Shown here: positions 1 to 9,262 of the stretch, piece by piece
Position numbering within the stretch: position 1 is the stretch's first letter
How the letters are laid out: each line of letters begins with the position of its first letter
DNA from: an uncultured Eggerthella sp.
GTDB taxonomy: Bacteria; Actinomycetota; Coriobacteriia; Coriobacteriales; Eggerthellaceae
Direction of reading: 5' to 3'
Length of the DNA: 64,000 nucleotides
Assembly: GCA_900542065.1 (NCBI GenBank)
Contig: UQLU01000003.1
Span: forward strand, 124,001 to 188,000
Position numbers and translations under genes: made by a program
Notes under the pieces: generated by a model
What the model saw: only the letters and a program-made list of their open reading frames with translations
What the model was told of the DNA's origin: nothing
The model's database searches: none

Positions 1-1
1 G

Positions 2-1000
2 ATGTCATCTTTCCCAAAGGTACGTTTGATGGTGCCTGAGGTAGTGCTGATCGAAAATGAATCGGGTATGTTTTTGCAGGTAAACAGCTTAGGACCCGTG
101 TATCCTGGTCGAATCGAGCGCTTCGCTCGTCATATTCGCGAAGCAAAACCGCGCACGCACCGAACGATGCCTTATACCCTTACGCGCGATTCGTTTGAAG
201 ACTGGCAACACGTAATGGAAATCGGTCTCGGCCGAATTCAATCGCACCGAATAGACAAGCTGGTGCCTTCGCGTCGCGTGTATCTTAAAACCGAAGAGCC
301 ATTCTCTTCGAAGGACGTGCTCGTAAACCTAATCGATGGTGACGCGCGAGGTTGCGTATTTATGTATCGCTATGGCGATGTGTTTTTCTGCGGCTGCACG
401 CCAGAACTTTTGGTGCGCAAGCAAGGAACCGCGGTCGAAAGCATGTGCTTGGCGGGAACCACATCGTGTGGCGCTAACGAGACTGAACGAAAGCAACGCG
501 CTGAAGCCCTTTTGCATGATGACAAGAATCGTCGTGAACATGAATTTGTCGTACGGTTCATGCGTGATGTGTTCGGTCGCAATTGTTTTAACGTTGATAT
601 TCCCGAAACACCTTCCATCAAGGCGCTTCGTCATGTTCAGCACCTGTGCACCCCTGTTGCGGCGCAGGTGATGGAGGGGCGCAGCCTGTTGTCGCTGGCA
701 AGTCAGTTGCACCCAACTCCTGCGCTTTCGGGTACCCCTGTAGGCGAAGCCATGATGACCCTTCGTGAGGCGGAGTCGTATAACCGAGGCTTTTTCGGTG
801 GGGCGGTTGGTTATGTGGATGGCGCTGGCGATGGAGAATTTTCAGTAGCAATTCGCTCGGGCGTTTTTGACGGAGAAGCTGGCTGGCTCTACGCTGGTTG
901 CGGAATCGTTGACGGAAGTAATGCGCGCGACGAATTTGACGAAATAGATTTAAAGTTGCAAACCATCTTAAGCGCTTTTACGGCGCCAGAGAAAAAGTAG
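2..1000 (+). CDS. menF: Isochorismate synthase MenF (5'-truncated by window edge)
   Basis: Converts chorismate to isochorismate, the entry step of menaquinone synthesis. The 332 residues seen cover the C-terminal chorismate-binding core: a LAGT motif followed by KNRREHEFVV near residue 175-185, an LHPTPALSGTP motif near residue 237, and the terminal YAGCGIVDGSNARDEFDE block that carries the Mg-binding glutamate region. Full-length family members have roughly 100 more N-terminal residues, and the frame is open to the left edge, so the true start lies outside the window and the ATG at position 2 is probably internal. It is followed after 158 nt by menD, and the whole set reads as one operon. 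A salicylate or anthranilate synthase is less likely given the menD-menH-menB-menE/C neighbours. Confidence 0.93.
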   Translation: MSSFPKVRLMVPEVVLIENESGMFLQVNSLGPVYPGRIERFARHIREAKPRTHRTMPYTLTRDSFEDWQHVMEIGLGRIQSHRIDKLVPSRRVYLKTEEPFSSKDVLVNLIDGDARGCVFMYRYGDVFFCGCTPELLVRKQGTAVESMCLAGTTSCGANETERKQRAEALLHDDKNRREHEFVVRFMRDVFGRNCFNVDIPETPSIKALRHVQHLCTPVAAQVMEGRSLLSLASQLHPTPALSGTPVGEAMMTLREAESYNRGFFGGAVGYVDGAGDGEFSVAIRSGVFDGEAGWLYAGCGIVDGSNARDEFDEIDLKLQTILSAFTAPEKK

Positions 1001-1158
1001 CAGCGAACACAAAAACCATAGCGAACACAACAACAAAGAGCGAAAGACAAACAACTACGACGTAAGCTGCGAACGTAATAGCAACGCAAACGACAAACGC
1101 AATAGCAAAAAATAACGGCGAATGAAAGTTTCGGCGCCGCGGGAAGGTGGTGCAAGAT

Positions 1159-2958
1159 ATGAAGGCATCAGATGAACTTGGTTTATACATCGGTTCGTTT
1201 TTTGACGAACTCATGCGCGCGGGCGTGCGTGATGTGGTGGTAAGCCCTGGTTCACGATCGACCCCGTTGGCCATGGTGGCTTACGAGGCGCATACCCGTT
1301 TTGGCGCTGCCTTTAATCTTTATTTGGATGTAGACGAACGAGGCGCGGGCTTTTTCGCGTTGGGTCTAGCCAAAGCCAGTGGTCGCGCGGTTGCTCTGGT
1401 ATGCACTTCGGGTACTGCAGTGGCGAATTATTATCCTGCGGTGATGGAGGCAGAATCTTCTCGCATTCCGCTTATTGTGCTTACGGGAGATAGGCCTGCG
1501 CGCCTGCAGAAACTCGGAGCTCCTCAGACCTGCGATCAGGACAAGGTGTATTCCGATCATGTGCGTCGCTTTTTTAGCATGGCAGCTCCTAGCGCCGAAG
1601 AAAAGGAACTTGCCTATGTGCGCCAAATCGCTCGCGAGCTAGTTGCTTGCGCAGCGCCAGGAACGCACGGCTCGGCGCCTGTTCACGCAAATTTTCCTTT
1701 CGACGACCCGCTAACTCCCGCGATTGATCGCGAAGATCTTTTTTCTTGTTGCCGTATCGAAGGACACGATGTCTTGCCTGCCGCCGTCCAAGTTGACCGA
1801 TCTCTTCCCTCGGCTCAGGCTGATTTGCTGGCAGAGTATCTGGATTCTCACAAAGTAATCGTGCTCGCAGGAGAAAGAACCTTTTCTGTCGAAGCTATTC
1901 GCGATCAGGCGCGACGCGACCGCGAAGCGCAGGCGCTGCTTGCCTTTAGCGAACGCTTCGACGCGCCTTTATTGGCAGATCCACTTTCGCAACTGCGATC
2001 CTACGGTCATCCTTCTGTAATTTGCGGCTATGACCAGCTCATTGGCACGCCCGACATGCCGGAGTTTGACGTGGTGATCCGCTTCGGGCGCTACCCTGTT
2101 TCTAAGCGTGTGGCACAAACAATAGAAGCTCTACGTCCTGCACAAATTGTGGTCGACGTGCAAGAATCGCGCGATTTTAATGCGCAAACAACCACCTTCA
2201 TTCCCGCAAATCCTATGGACTTTGTGGCAGCTATGCTAGAAGCGGTTTCCTACAACTTCGAAGAAATGCCCGATGAGCGCGAAACACTTCCGATAAACAT
2301 CCAGCAATGGGGTATGTTAGACCGCACGCGTACCGAACGCCTGCTCGCTTCCGATTTGCCTGCGAACGATGCCTTTGAAGGTGCCTATGTTAAGGCGCTG
2401 TTTGATGAACTTCCAGCAGAATCGCTTCTCTTTAGCGCAAACAGCATGTCGATTCGCGCCATTGATGAGTTCTACTTCAAGCGTGGAAAGCGTCTAACGG
2501 TGTTGGCGAATCGCGGCCTGAATGGTATTGATGGTACGGTTTCTAGCGCGCTTGGTGCAGCTCAGGAATTTGAACAAACGGTATTTTTAACGGGTGATCT
2601 TACGCTTCTACACGATCTGAATGCACTTGCTCTGCAGGGCGAAATGCTTTTGCGCGAATCGCAAGGATCGCGCAGACCAAGTGTTGTTATCGTGCTTTTG
2701 AATAACAATGGCGGTGCTATTTTTGATATGTTGCCGCAGCAGTCCGAAGATCCGTACTTCGAGCGCTTGTTCTTAACGCCTCATCAGATTGATTTTTGCG
2801 CTGCAGCGCAAGCCTTTGGCGTTTCGGCGACAAAGGCAGAATCGCTCGAATCGTTTCGCAGTGTATTGAGGGAGCAGTTGGGAAATCCAGGTATTTCGCT
2901 TATTGAGGTGCCCGTACCTTTGCAAGGAGTGAAAGAACGCTATGGACGCTACCGATAG
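1159..2958 (+). CDS. menD: SEPHCHC synthase MenD
   Basis: Thiamine-diphosphate enzyme that joins isochorismate and 2-oxoglutarate to give 2-succinyl-5-enolpyruvyl-6-hydroxy-3-cyclohexene-carboxylate. The N-terminal VVVSPGSRSTPLAM motif and DERGAGFFALGLAKASG (containing the ThDP-activating glutamate) are clear, as are LANRGLNGIDGTVSSALG and the metal-binding TGDLTLLHDLN...NNNGGAIF region near the C-terminus. I chose ATG 1159 because AAGGTGG at 1144-1150 sits 8 nt upstream; in-frame GTG codons at 1147 and 1150 overlap that ribosome site. Length of about 599 residues is usual for the family. Its 3' end overlaps menH by 17 nt, suggesting translational coupling. Confidence 0.95.
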   Translation: MKASDELGLYIGSFFDELMRAGVRDVVVSPGSRSTPLAMVAYEAHTRFGAAFNLYLDVDERGAGFFALGLAKASGRAVALVCTSGTAVANYYPAVMEAESSRIPLIVLTGDRPARLQKLGAPQTCDQDKVYSDHVRRFFSMAAPSAEEKELAYVRQIARELVACAAPGTHGSAPVHANFPFDDPLTPAIDREDLFSCCRIEGHDVLPAAVQVDRSLPSAQADLLAEYLDSHKVIVLAGERTFSVEAIRDQARRDREAQALLAFSERFDAPLLADPLSQLRSYGHPSVICGYDQLIGTPDMPEFDVVIRFGRYPVSKRVAQTIEALRPAQIVVDVQESRDFNAQTTTFIPANPMDFVAAMLEAVSYNFEEMPDERETLPINIQQWGMLDRTRTERLLASDLPANDAFEGAYVKALFDELPAESLLFSANSMSIRAIDEFYFKRGKRLTVLANRGLNGIDGTVSSALGAAQEFEQTVFLTGDLTLLHDLNALALQGEMLLRESQGSRRPSVVIVLLNNNGGAIFDMLPQQSEDPYFERLFLTPHQIDFCAAAQAFGVSATKAESLESFRSVLREQLGNPGISLIEVPVPLQGVKERYGRYR

Positions 2959-3988
2959 AAAAGCGCCATTCGGGCGGGATTCCCTATGCGAGAATCCCGC
3001 ATCTGAAATGCCCTTACGTGATAATTGGGTAGAACAGCCGCTTCCGCGATCCTTTACCTATAAAAGATGCAGCTTCTTTTATCAGCTGTGGGGGAATCCA
3101 GAGCTACCACCTGTGGTATTGCTGCATGGGTTTATGCAATCCTCAACAAGCTGGGACAGCATAGCGCGTTCACTTGCCAATCGTTTTTGTGTGTATGCGC
3201 TCGATTTCATGGGGCATGGGCTTACCGAAAAATCCAAGAAACCCGCGCGCTATACTTACGAAGATATGGCAGCGTCAGTGGATTATTTCTTGCGCAAGGT
3301 AGTCTGCGCGCACGAAAAACACGCCCACACAAGACAGGCCCTCACAAGCCGTCCTCGCACAAAAAGCCCCAACGCAAAACGCGCCCACGTCATTGGCTAT
3401 TCCATGGGCGGGCGCATAGCGCTTCGTCTTCTGCAAACCAGCAGCGATGTTCTGGCATCGGTAGTGCTCGAAAGCTGCAATCTTGGTTGCGCAACGGAAG
3501 CAGAGCGAACAGAGGCAGCGCAGCGTAATCAGGGCTGGGTGGATAGGATCCAGCATGATGGCATGGAAGCATTCGTGAACTATTGGGAAACGCTTCCCAT
3601 GTTTGCAACGCAAAAAGAACTGGGTTGGGACAAGCTGCTTCATGTTTCTCGTGCGGCAAATAATCCTACTTCCATGGTGCTTTGTTTGCAGGGATCAGGA
3701 AAACAGGCTATGCCTCTTGCCGAGGTAACGCTTGAAGCTGTTCGTACACAACGGCAAAATGGCCTTCCAATGTTGTATATCTATGGCGATAAAGACGCGA
3801 AAAGTGCAGTAGTTGCTGCTACGCTTGAAGCTGAGGGCGTTTTAGTTTCTGTCATTCCCGCAGGACATAATGTGCACTTAGAGGCTCCAATGCTTTATCT
3901 TAAAGAGGTAGTACATTTTTTAGCGAATACTGAAGCGGAAACGTCGGGCATCGAGACTTCAGTCACCCGTAAAGGTAGCGCTAAATAA
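2942..3988 (+). CDS. menH: SHCHC synthase MenH-like alpha/beta hydrolase
   Basis: Probable 2-succinyl-6-hydroxy-2,4-cyclohexadiene-carboxylate synthase, which removes pyruvate from the MenD product. The fold is marked by HGFMQSSTSWD near residue 62, the nucleophile elbow GYSMGG with its Ser, the acid in YGDKDAK and the His in AGHNVHLEAP. Length (348) exceeds the usual 240-270 because of about 30 extra N-terminal residues and a basic His/Lys/Arg-rich insert (roughly residues 120-150) before the nucleophile elbow. AAGGAG precedes the start; an alternative in-frame ATG is at 3008 but lacks a ribosome site. Assignment as MenH rather than a general hydrolase rests mainly on its position between menD and menB. 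Confidence 0.85.
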   Translation: MDATDRKAPFGRDSLCENPASEMPLRDNWVEQPLPRSFTYKRCSFFYQLWGNPELPPVVLLHGFMQSSTSWDSIARSLANRFCVYALDFMGHGLTEKSKKPARYTYEDMAASVDYFLRKVVCAHEKHAHTRQALTSRPRTKSPNAKRAHVIGYSMGGRIALRLLQTSSDVLASVVLESCNLGCATEAERTEAAQRNQGWVDRIQHDGMEAFVNYWETLPMFATQKELGWDKLLHVSRAANNPTSMVLCLQGSGKQAMPLAEVTLEAVRTQRQNGLPMLYIYGDKDAKSAVVAATLEAEGVLVSVIPAGHNVHLEAPMLYLKEVVHFLANTEAETSGIETSVTRKGSAK

Positions 3989-4006
3989 GTATAGAAAGGA
4001 ACATGC

Positions 4007-4846
4007 ATGAGTAACTTTCCCTGGGTAAAGGGTAAAGAATACGATGAAATCATCTATGAAACGTATGATGGCATCGCAAAAATTACCATCAACAGACCCG
4101 AGTGTCGCAATGCCTTTACCCCTAAAACCAATATCGAAATGTACGATGCGTTTTCTATCGCGCGCGACGATGCTTCCATCGGCGTAATTATTCTGACGGG
4201 CGCAAATCATGACGGCCGCCCTGAAGATCAGGCATTTTGCTCGGGCGGCGACCAGAAAAAGCGCGGCAATGGTGGCTATGTGGGCGAAGACAATATCCCT
4301 CGTCTCAACGTGCTTGACCTCCAGCGTCTTATTCGTGTAGTTCCTAAGCCCGTTATTGCTATGGTCAATGGTTACGCTATTGGTGGCGGCAATGTTTTGA
4401 ACTACCTGTGTGACTTGTCCATTGCGGCAGAAACTGCAAAGTTTGGCCAGACGGGCCCTCGCGTTGGTAGCTTCGATGGTGGTTATGGCGCTTCTTATTT
4501 GGCCGCTATGGTGGGCCAGAAAAAAGCACGCGAAATTTGGTATTTGTGCCGCCAGTACACTGCGCAAGAAGCATTGGAAATGGGCATGATCAACAAAGTT
4601 GTTCCCTTTGATCAGCTGGAAGAAGAATGCGTTTCTTGGGCAAAAGAAATGCTCGCACTATCTCCTACGGCACTTCGTTTCTTGAAGGCATCGTTTAATG
4701 CAGCAACCGATGGCTATGCTGGTATTCAGCAACTTGCAGGTGATGCTACCCTTTTGTATTACACCACCGATGAAGCCAAGGAGGGCCGCGATGCATTCAA
4801 GCAAAAGCGCCAGCCTGACTTCCAGCAATTCCCTAAGTTTCCGTAA
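4007..4846 (+). CDS. menB: 1,4-dihydroxy-2-naphthoyl-CoA synthase MenB
   Basis: Crotonase-fold enzyme that closes the second ring of the naphthoquinone from o-succinylbenzoyl-CoA. Visible hallmarks are [12 protein letters not shown] near residue 28, the oxyanion-hole segment [11 protein letters not shown], the second glycine-rich segment [11 protein letters not shown] and [18 protein letters not shown], which are specific to MenB among crotonases. The 279-residue length is normal and the C-terminal [13 protein letters not shown] ending is typical. AGAAAGGA lies 6-12 nt before the ATG. It sits 18 nt after menH and 16 nt before the menE/menC fusion, so all are likely co-transcribed. Confidence 0.96.
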   Translation: MSNFPWVKGKEYDEIIYETYDGIAKITINRPECRNAFTPKTNIEMYDAFSIARDDASIGVIILTGANHDGRPEDQAFCSGGDQKKRGNGGYVGEDNIPRLNVLDLQRLIRVVPKPVIAMVNGYAIGGGNVLNYLCDLSIAAETAKFGQTGPRVGSFDGGYGASYLAAMVGQKKAREIWYLCRQYTAQEALEMGMINKVVPFDQLEEECVSWAKEMLALSPTALRFLKASFNAATDGYAGIQQLAGDATLLYYTTDEAKEGRDAFKQKRQPDFQQFPKFP

Positions 4847-4862
4847 GGAAGTGAACTAACCA

Positions 4863-7580
4863 ATGATTACGCACCTGACACATTGGGCAAAACGCAAACC
4901 AGATGCTCTCTTCTTTTGTGTTCAGACCGACAAACAGTCAATCGAATATACCTTTCGAAGGGCGCATATAGCGGCTAGTGCCCTTGCGCGCGAATTGCAG
5001 CGTCATGGCTTGCAACCTGGTGCGACGTTCGCTTGCAATATGTATAACGGTGCGGAATTAGTGGTGCTTTCTTTGGCGGCAGCCTATGGCGGCTATACCC
5101 TTGCCCTGCTGAATCCTCGTCTTTCTGCTGAAGAGCGTCAGCTGCGTTTGGTGGAATTGGAAAACGCAACGGGCGAACAGGGTATGGATGTATTCACGAA
5201 TCAAATTGTGAATCGCTTGCTTATTGACGCAACGGGTTTTGATGCTGCGTCCTTTGGTCGTCTTCCTAGTGATGCGGCAGTGCTTACGCGTCTTCAGGTT
5301 GAGCTGGACCAATTTGTACAGACCTGCGCAGAAAACTTTGATGGCAGCGATGCTGGCTTGGTTATGTTTACCTCAGGGTCCTCAGGCACACCCAAGGCGG
5401 CCTTCTTAACGTGGAACTGCTTGATGGCTTCTGCTGCTGCCGCAAACGATGCCCTTGCAATCGAGGGCGAAGGCGTTTGGCAGATGGTGCTTCCCATGTG
5501 TCATGTGGGCGGCTTCCAAATTATGGTGCGCTCGCTTCTAAATGGCAGCACCTTTGTGGTGTATGAGCGCTATCAGCCTCAGCGAATCTTAAACGATGTG
5601 CTCAGCTTCCGCGCAACGCATATTTCAGTGGTCGACAAGATTTTGGCCGACTTATTGGAACACGATCACGATCGCATTATTACGCAGTACTCCTGCATCT
5701 TGCTAGGTGGCGCGGAGCTCAATGAAAAGACCATCCAAAAGGCACTGCGCGCCAAAGCAAAGGTGTACGCAAGCTATGGCATGACCGAAACAGCGAGCCT
5801 GATTGCAACAGCACCCGTAACGCGCAACTTTGATGGCGCGCTTCATGTGCTGGACGGCTACGATGTGCGTATTATGCGCCCCGATGAAGACGGCATCGGT
5901 CAACTTCATGTAGCAGGACCAGGCATTTTTGAGGGCTATTTGAACGCTCGCAAGGCATCAAGTGTTGACGGCTATTTCGTAACGGGCGACCGCGCCTCGC
6001 TTGATCGTAATGGTTTGCTGCGCGTGTATGCACGCACCGAAGACTTAATTATCTCTGGTGGCGAAAATATCTATCCTGCTGAAATTCGTGATGTGTTGCT
6101 GAATATTCCAGGCGTAAGTGATGCGTATGTATTTGGCACAGCGGATGAGACGTGGGGGTATCGTCCTGTGGCATTCGTGGAGGCAGATTATTCTGCTAAA
6201 ACCATAGCGCGCGATCATGAAGAATTGGGCCTTGATCCTGCCGAGACAGGCATTCGTGCGGCAAGCTGTCCGCAAGAATTCGCGCATATGATTCACGATT
6301 ACCTGGATGATCATATGTCAAAACTTCATCATCCTAAGCACATTTTGGTATTGGATGAATTTCCGCTTACCGTTGCGGGCAAGGTTGACCGTATGGCGCT
6401 TAAGCAACGCTACGACAAGCGTATCGATATTAAGCGCCTGAGTATCTATCGCATAAAGCAGCCGTTTGTTCACGCGGTGAAAACCCCTAAAACGACGGTC
6501 GAGGAACGCGAATCGTTCTTCGTAGAAATTGAAGACTGGGCTGGAAGGTTGGGCATCAGCGAATGCGTTTCGTTTAAGACCAACTGGTACTTGCCTGAAA
6601 CCGTTGAAGAAGATTTTCGCGTGGTGCGCGATTCTATTGCGCCGATTGTTCTGGGCGAGCGTTATTTGCATCCATCTCAGGTGTCGCAGTCTTTGGCAAC
6701 GTTCCCCGATTTGGCAAAGTATCCCATGGCAAAAGCAGCCGTTGAACCTGCGGTATGGGATTTGTACGGCAAGATTGTAGGACAGCCGCTTTCGAAGTTG
6801 ATTGGTGGGTCCAATCAAGAAAAAATTCTGGGCGGCGTGGTTATTGGTTTGGGTACGCCAGAAGAAGTGTGCAACCAGGTAGATGCAGCGGTTGCGGCGG
6901 GCTATACGCGCGTAAAGATGAAGGTGCAACCTGATACGGTGCTTGCTTGTGTAGCGAAGGTGCGCGAAGCGCATCCCGATCTTGTAATTATGTTGGACGC
7001 AAACCAGTCCTTCGATGAAACCAACTTGGATGTGTTGGTTAAGCTGGATGAATACAATATTGCTTGTATCGAAGAACCTTACAATCCTGCGTATGTTCCC
7101 AAGAACGGGGATACCAATTTATTTGCACGCTTGTCTGAATTGCAAGACAACATCAAAACGCCTGTGTGTTTAGACGAATCGGTTGTTACTGCAAGCGATA
7201 TGGAACAGGCTATGGATTTTGAAAACCTAAGGTGCTATGCGCTTAAGGTTGCAAAATTTGGCGGTATTCAGCCAACGCTTGATTTTTATACCTGGGCTCG
7301 TGAACAGGACAAGCTTACCTGGATGGGTGGCATGTTCGATACGGGTGTTTCGAAGCGTATGCATGCAGCTTTTGCAACCTTGCCTGGTATGGATTTACCT
7401 GCAGATGTTTCGGATTATTCGGAATACTTTAATCACGACACTGCGCTGCCACCTTTGGAGTTAGATAATGGCGAATTGGTATTGAATACCGTGGACCATC
7501 CTGCAGGATTGGGTTGCGTGCTTGACAAAGAATACTTGCAGTCAGTCTTAGTGGACGAAGTAACGATTACTAAAGAATAA
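4863..7580 (+). CDS. menE-menC: Fused o-succinylbenzoate-CoA ligase (MenE) and o-succinylbenzoate synthase (MenC)
   Basis: Residues 1 to about 510 form an adenylate-forming ligase: P-loop TSGSSGTPK near 170, YGMTETAS near 300, TGDRA and SGGENIYPAEI, and the C-terminal GKVDRM lysine. Residues from about 520 to the end are an enolase-superfamily enzyme: catalytic Lys in KMKV near 685, metal ligands in LDANQ (about 711), EEP (about 737) and DES (about 772), and the second Lys in KVAKFGG near 795. The first half activates o-succinylbenzoate with CoA, the second half makes o-succinylbenzoate from the MenH product, so consecutive steps are held on one chain in reverse order of use. No stop or frameshift separates them. 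AAGGAAG precedes the ATG. Confidence 0.93.
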   Translation: MITHLTHWAKRKPDALFFCVQTDKQSIEYTFRRAHIAASALARELQRHGLQPGATFACNMYNGAELVVLSLAAAYGGYTLALLNPRLSAEERQLRLVELENATGEQGMDVFTNQIVNRLLIDATGFDAASFGRLPSDAAVLTRLQVELDQFVQTCAENFDGSDAGLVMFTSGSSGTPKAAFLTWNCLMASAAAANDALAIEGEGVWQMVLPMCHVGGFQIMVRSLLNGSTFVVYERYQPQRILNDVLSFRATHISVVDKILADLLEHDHDRIITQYSCILLGGAELNEKTIQKALRAKAKVYASYGMTETASLIATAPVTRNFDGALHVLDGYDVRIMRPDEDGIGQLHVAGPGIFEGYLNARKASSVDGYFVTGDRASLDRNGLLRVYARTEDLIISGGENIYPAEIRDVLLNIPGVSDAYVFGTADETWGYRPVAFVEADYSAKTIARDHEELGLDPAETGIRAASCPQEFAHMIHDYLDDHMSKLHHPKHILVLDEFPLTVAGKVDRMALKQRYDKRIDIKRLSIYRIKQPFVHAVKTPKTTVEERESFFVEIEDWAGRLGISECVSFKTNWYLPETVEEDFRVVRDSIAPIVLGERYLHPSQVSQSLATFPDLAKYPMAKAAVEPAVWDLYGKIVGQPLSKLIGGSNQEKILGGVVIGLGTPEEVCNQVDAAVAAGYTRVKMKVQPDTVLACVAKVREAHPDLVIMLDANQSFDETNLDVLVKLDEYNIACIEEPYNPAYVPKNGDTNLFARLSELQDNIKTPVCLDESVVTASDMEQAMDFENLRCYALKVAKFGGIQPTLDFYTWAREQDKLTWMGGMFDTGVSKRMHAAFATLPGMDLPADVSDYSEYFNHDTALPPLELDNGELVLNTVDHPAGLGCVLDKEYLQSVLVDEVTITKE

Positions 7581-7832
7581 CTAGCGATATGCAGGCGACC
7601 AATATTGCAAAATCGTTAAATAATGTTGCAACTTTGCTAAATAATTTGCTCTTGTTCTCGTATCATACAAATACAAGGATTTGAGGAGTATTTTGCTCGC
7701 GTCGTATTCGTAGTTCGGGTGGGTGAATTCCTTAAATCAAAAACCTGAGACAAAACCACTGCCACCTTCCCCTAACGCAGATGGCTTTTGCGGGTTATCT
7801 GCGTGACAAGATATACGTGAAGGACAAAAACA

Positions 7833-8882
7833 GTGATTGAATTCAGTGCTTTTTTGACGGCGTTAACAAGCAGCCCAGTTTTAGTAATTGTGTTGCTACT
7901 TACGTTGGGGGCTACGGTAGTAAATGGCGCAACGGACGCACCAAATGCAATTGCTACGGTAGTAGGCACACGAAGCATGTCTCCAGGCGCAGCCATCGTT
8001 ATGGCTGCAGTATGCAACTTTATTGGTTTGCTTGCGGTTACTACTGTTGGCGCTGCGGTAGCAAAAACCATATTCACTATGGCGAATTTTGGGGGAGATA
8101 ACGAAGCGGCCTTGCTTGCGTTAGCGGCCGCGATGATAGCAGTTATTGCCTGGGGTGTTATTACCTGGGTATTTGGCATTCCTTCTTCTCAGAGCCATTC
8201 ACTGATCGCAGGCATTACGGGTGCTGCTATTGCCTTGCAAAATGGTATTGGCGGCGTTAATCCCGATGAATGGGTAAAAGTTTTATATGGCTTGGTTATT
8301 TCTACAGGCTTGGGCTTTTTCTGCGGTTGGTTATTTACCAAACTCATTGAATTTTTAGCACGAGGAATCAATCGTCGAAAGTCAGCGAACTTTTGGCATT
8401 GGGCACAGATTATTTCTGGTGCAGGCGTTGCCGTTATGCATGGTGCCCAGGACGGTCAGAAGTTTTTGTCGGTCAGTATGATAGGCATTATGCTGTGCAT
8501 GGGAATGGGCACCGAAACGGGCGATGTAAACTTCCCGTTGTGGCTGGTGCTGTTGTGCGCAGCAACCATGGGCCTCGGTACTGCTATTGGCGGCAAGAAG
8601 ATTATCAAAAGCGTTGGCATGGACATGGTAAAGATGGAACCGTACCAAGGGTTTGCCGCTTGTCTTTCCGCTATTTTCTGTATTGGTTTAGCAAATGGTA
8701 CAGGTATGCCTGTATCCACAACGCATACTAAGACCACCGCAATTATGGGTGTAGGCGCATCGAAACGCTTGAGTAACGTGAAGTGGGGTAAGGCTGGCAA
8801 CATGGTGCTTGCATGGGTACTTACCTTCCCAGGATGCGGCATCATAGGCTATGTACTAGCGAAGATATTCATATTGTTTTAA
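7833..8882 (+). CDS. pit: Inorganic phosphate transporter, Pit family
   Basis: Integral membrane carrier that brings in phosphate (as metal-phosphate) with a cation gradient. The protein carries both copies of the family signature: NGATDAPNAIATVVGTRSM near residue 30 and ISGAGVAVMHGAQDGQK near 195, and about ten hydrophobic segments. Length of 349 residues fits the short bacterial form. It starts with GTG; GAAGGA at 7819-7824 lies 8 nt upstream, and no better start exists. There is no PhoU-like partner beside it. A strong intrinsic terminator follows at 8995. The 252 nt gap after menE/menC suggests its own promoter, but no clean consensus could be assigned. Confidence 0.93.
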   Translation: MIEFSAFLTALTSSPVLVIVLLLTLGATVVNGATDAPNAIATVVGTRSMSPGAAIVMAAVCNFIGLLAVTTVGAAVAKTIFTMANFGGDNEAALLALAAAMIAVIAWGVITWVFGIPSSQSHSLIAGITGAAIALQNGIGGVNPDEWVKVLYGLVISTGLGFFCGWLFTKLIEFLARGINRRKSANFWHWAQIISGAGVAVMHGAQDGQKFLSVSMIGIMLCMGMGTETGDVNFPLWLVLLCAATMGLGTAIGGKKIIKSVGMDMVKMEPYQGFAACLSAIFCIGLANGTGMPVSTTHTKTTAIMGVGASKRLSNVKWGKAGNMVLAWVLTFPGCGIIGYVLAKIFILF

Positions 8883-8994
8883 ATAAGCATTCGCGAGAAT
8901 AAGCATCCGCAGGGTAAAGAATCAACAAAATATTAGAGCTTAAGGCGACGGCAAGGCGAAAATAAAGCAAGGCCAATTGAACCAAAACTTCCTG

Positions 8995-9017
8995 AGCGCC
9001 CTATCGGGCGCTTTTCT
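8995..9017 (+). terminator. Intrinsic terminator after the phosphate transporter
   Basis: Seven-base perfect stem AGCGCCC/GGGCGCT with TATC loop followed by TTTTCTT. Confidence 0.85.
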
Positions 9018-9019
9018 TC

Positions 9020-9028
9020 GGGGGGGGG
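9020..9028. repeat. Intergenic poly-G tract (9 G)
   Basis: A run of nine G directly after the terminator and 234 nt before the start of the giant surface gene. It is one of only two such long G runs noticed in the window, the other lying inside the coding start of the same gene. Confidence 0.8.
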
Positions 9029-9262
9029 TACCTAGAAAAGGACACCCAAATGACCGAAAAACCCAGTTAAATTACCACTTTTTCGAAAAAACATAACTTT
9101 CTTTAAGAATAGTAGGATCAAAGCTGCTAAGATTGACTCCGTATTGTGAGTGGACAACTACGCCCAAAATGCGGATTGTCCGAGGGGTTTGTCGCAAATA
9201 CGTAACATTTCTTTTAGTTACCTAAACTTTATTGGGGTTTTCGTATAGGAAAGGTTGTTGGT
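9029..9262 (+). promoter_or_regulatory. Upstream region of the giant surface-protein gene
   Basis: No gene seen. TTGACT at 9133-9138 could be a -35 but no clear -10 follows at normal spacing. A hairpin GGACAA(9152-9157)/TTGTCC(9176-9181) with inner CGC/GCG pairs, and an inverted GTAAC(9202-9206)/GTTAC(9217-9221), lie between it and the ribosome site AGGAAAGG at 9247-9254. Confidence 0.4.
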
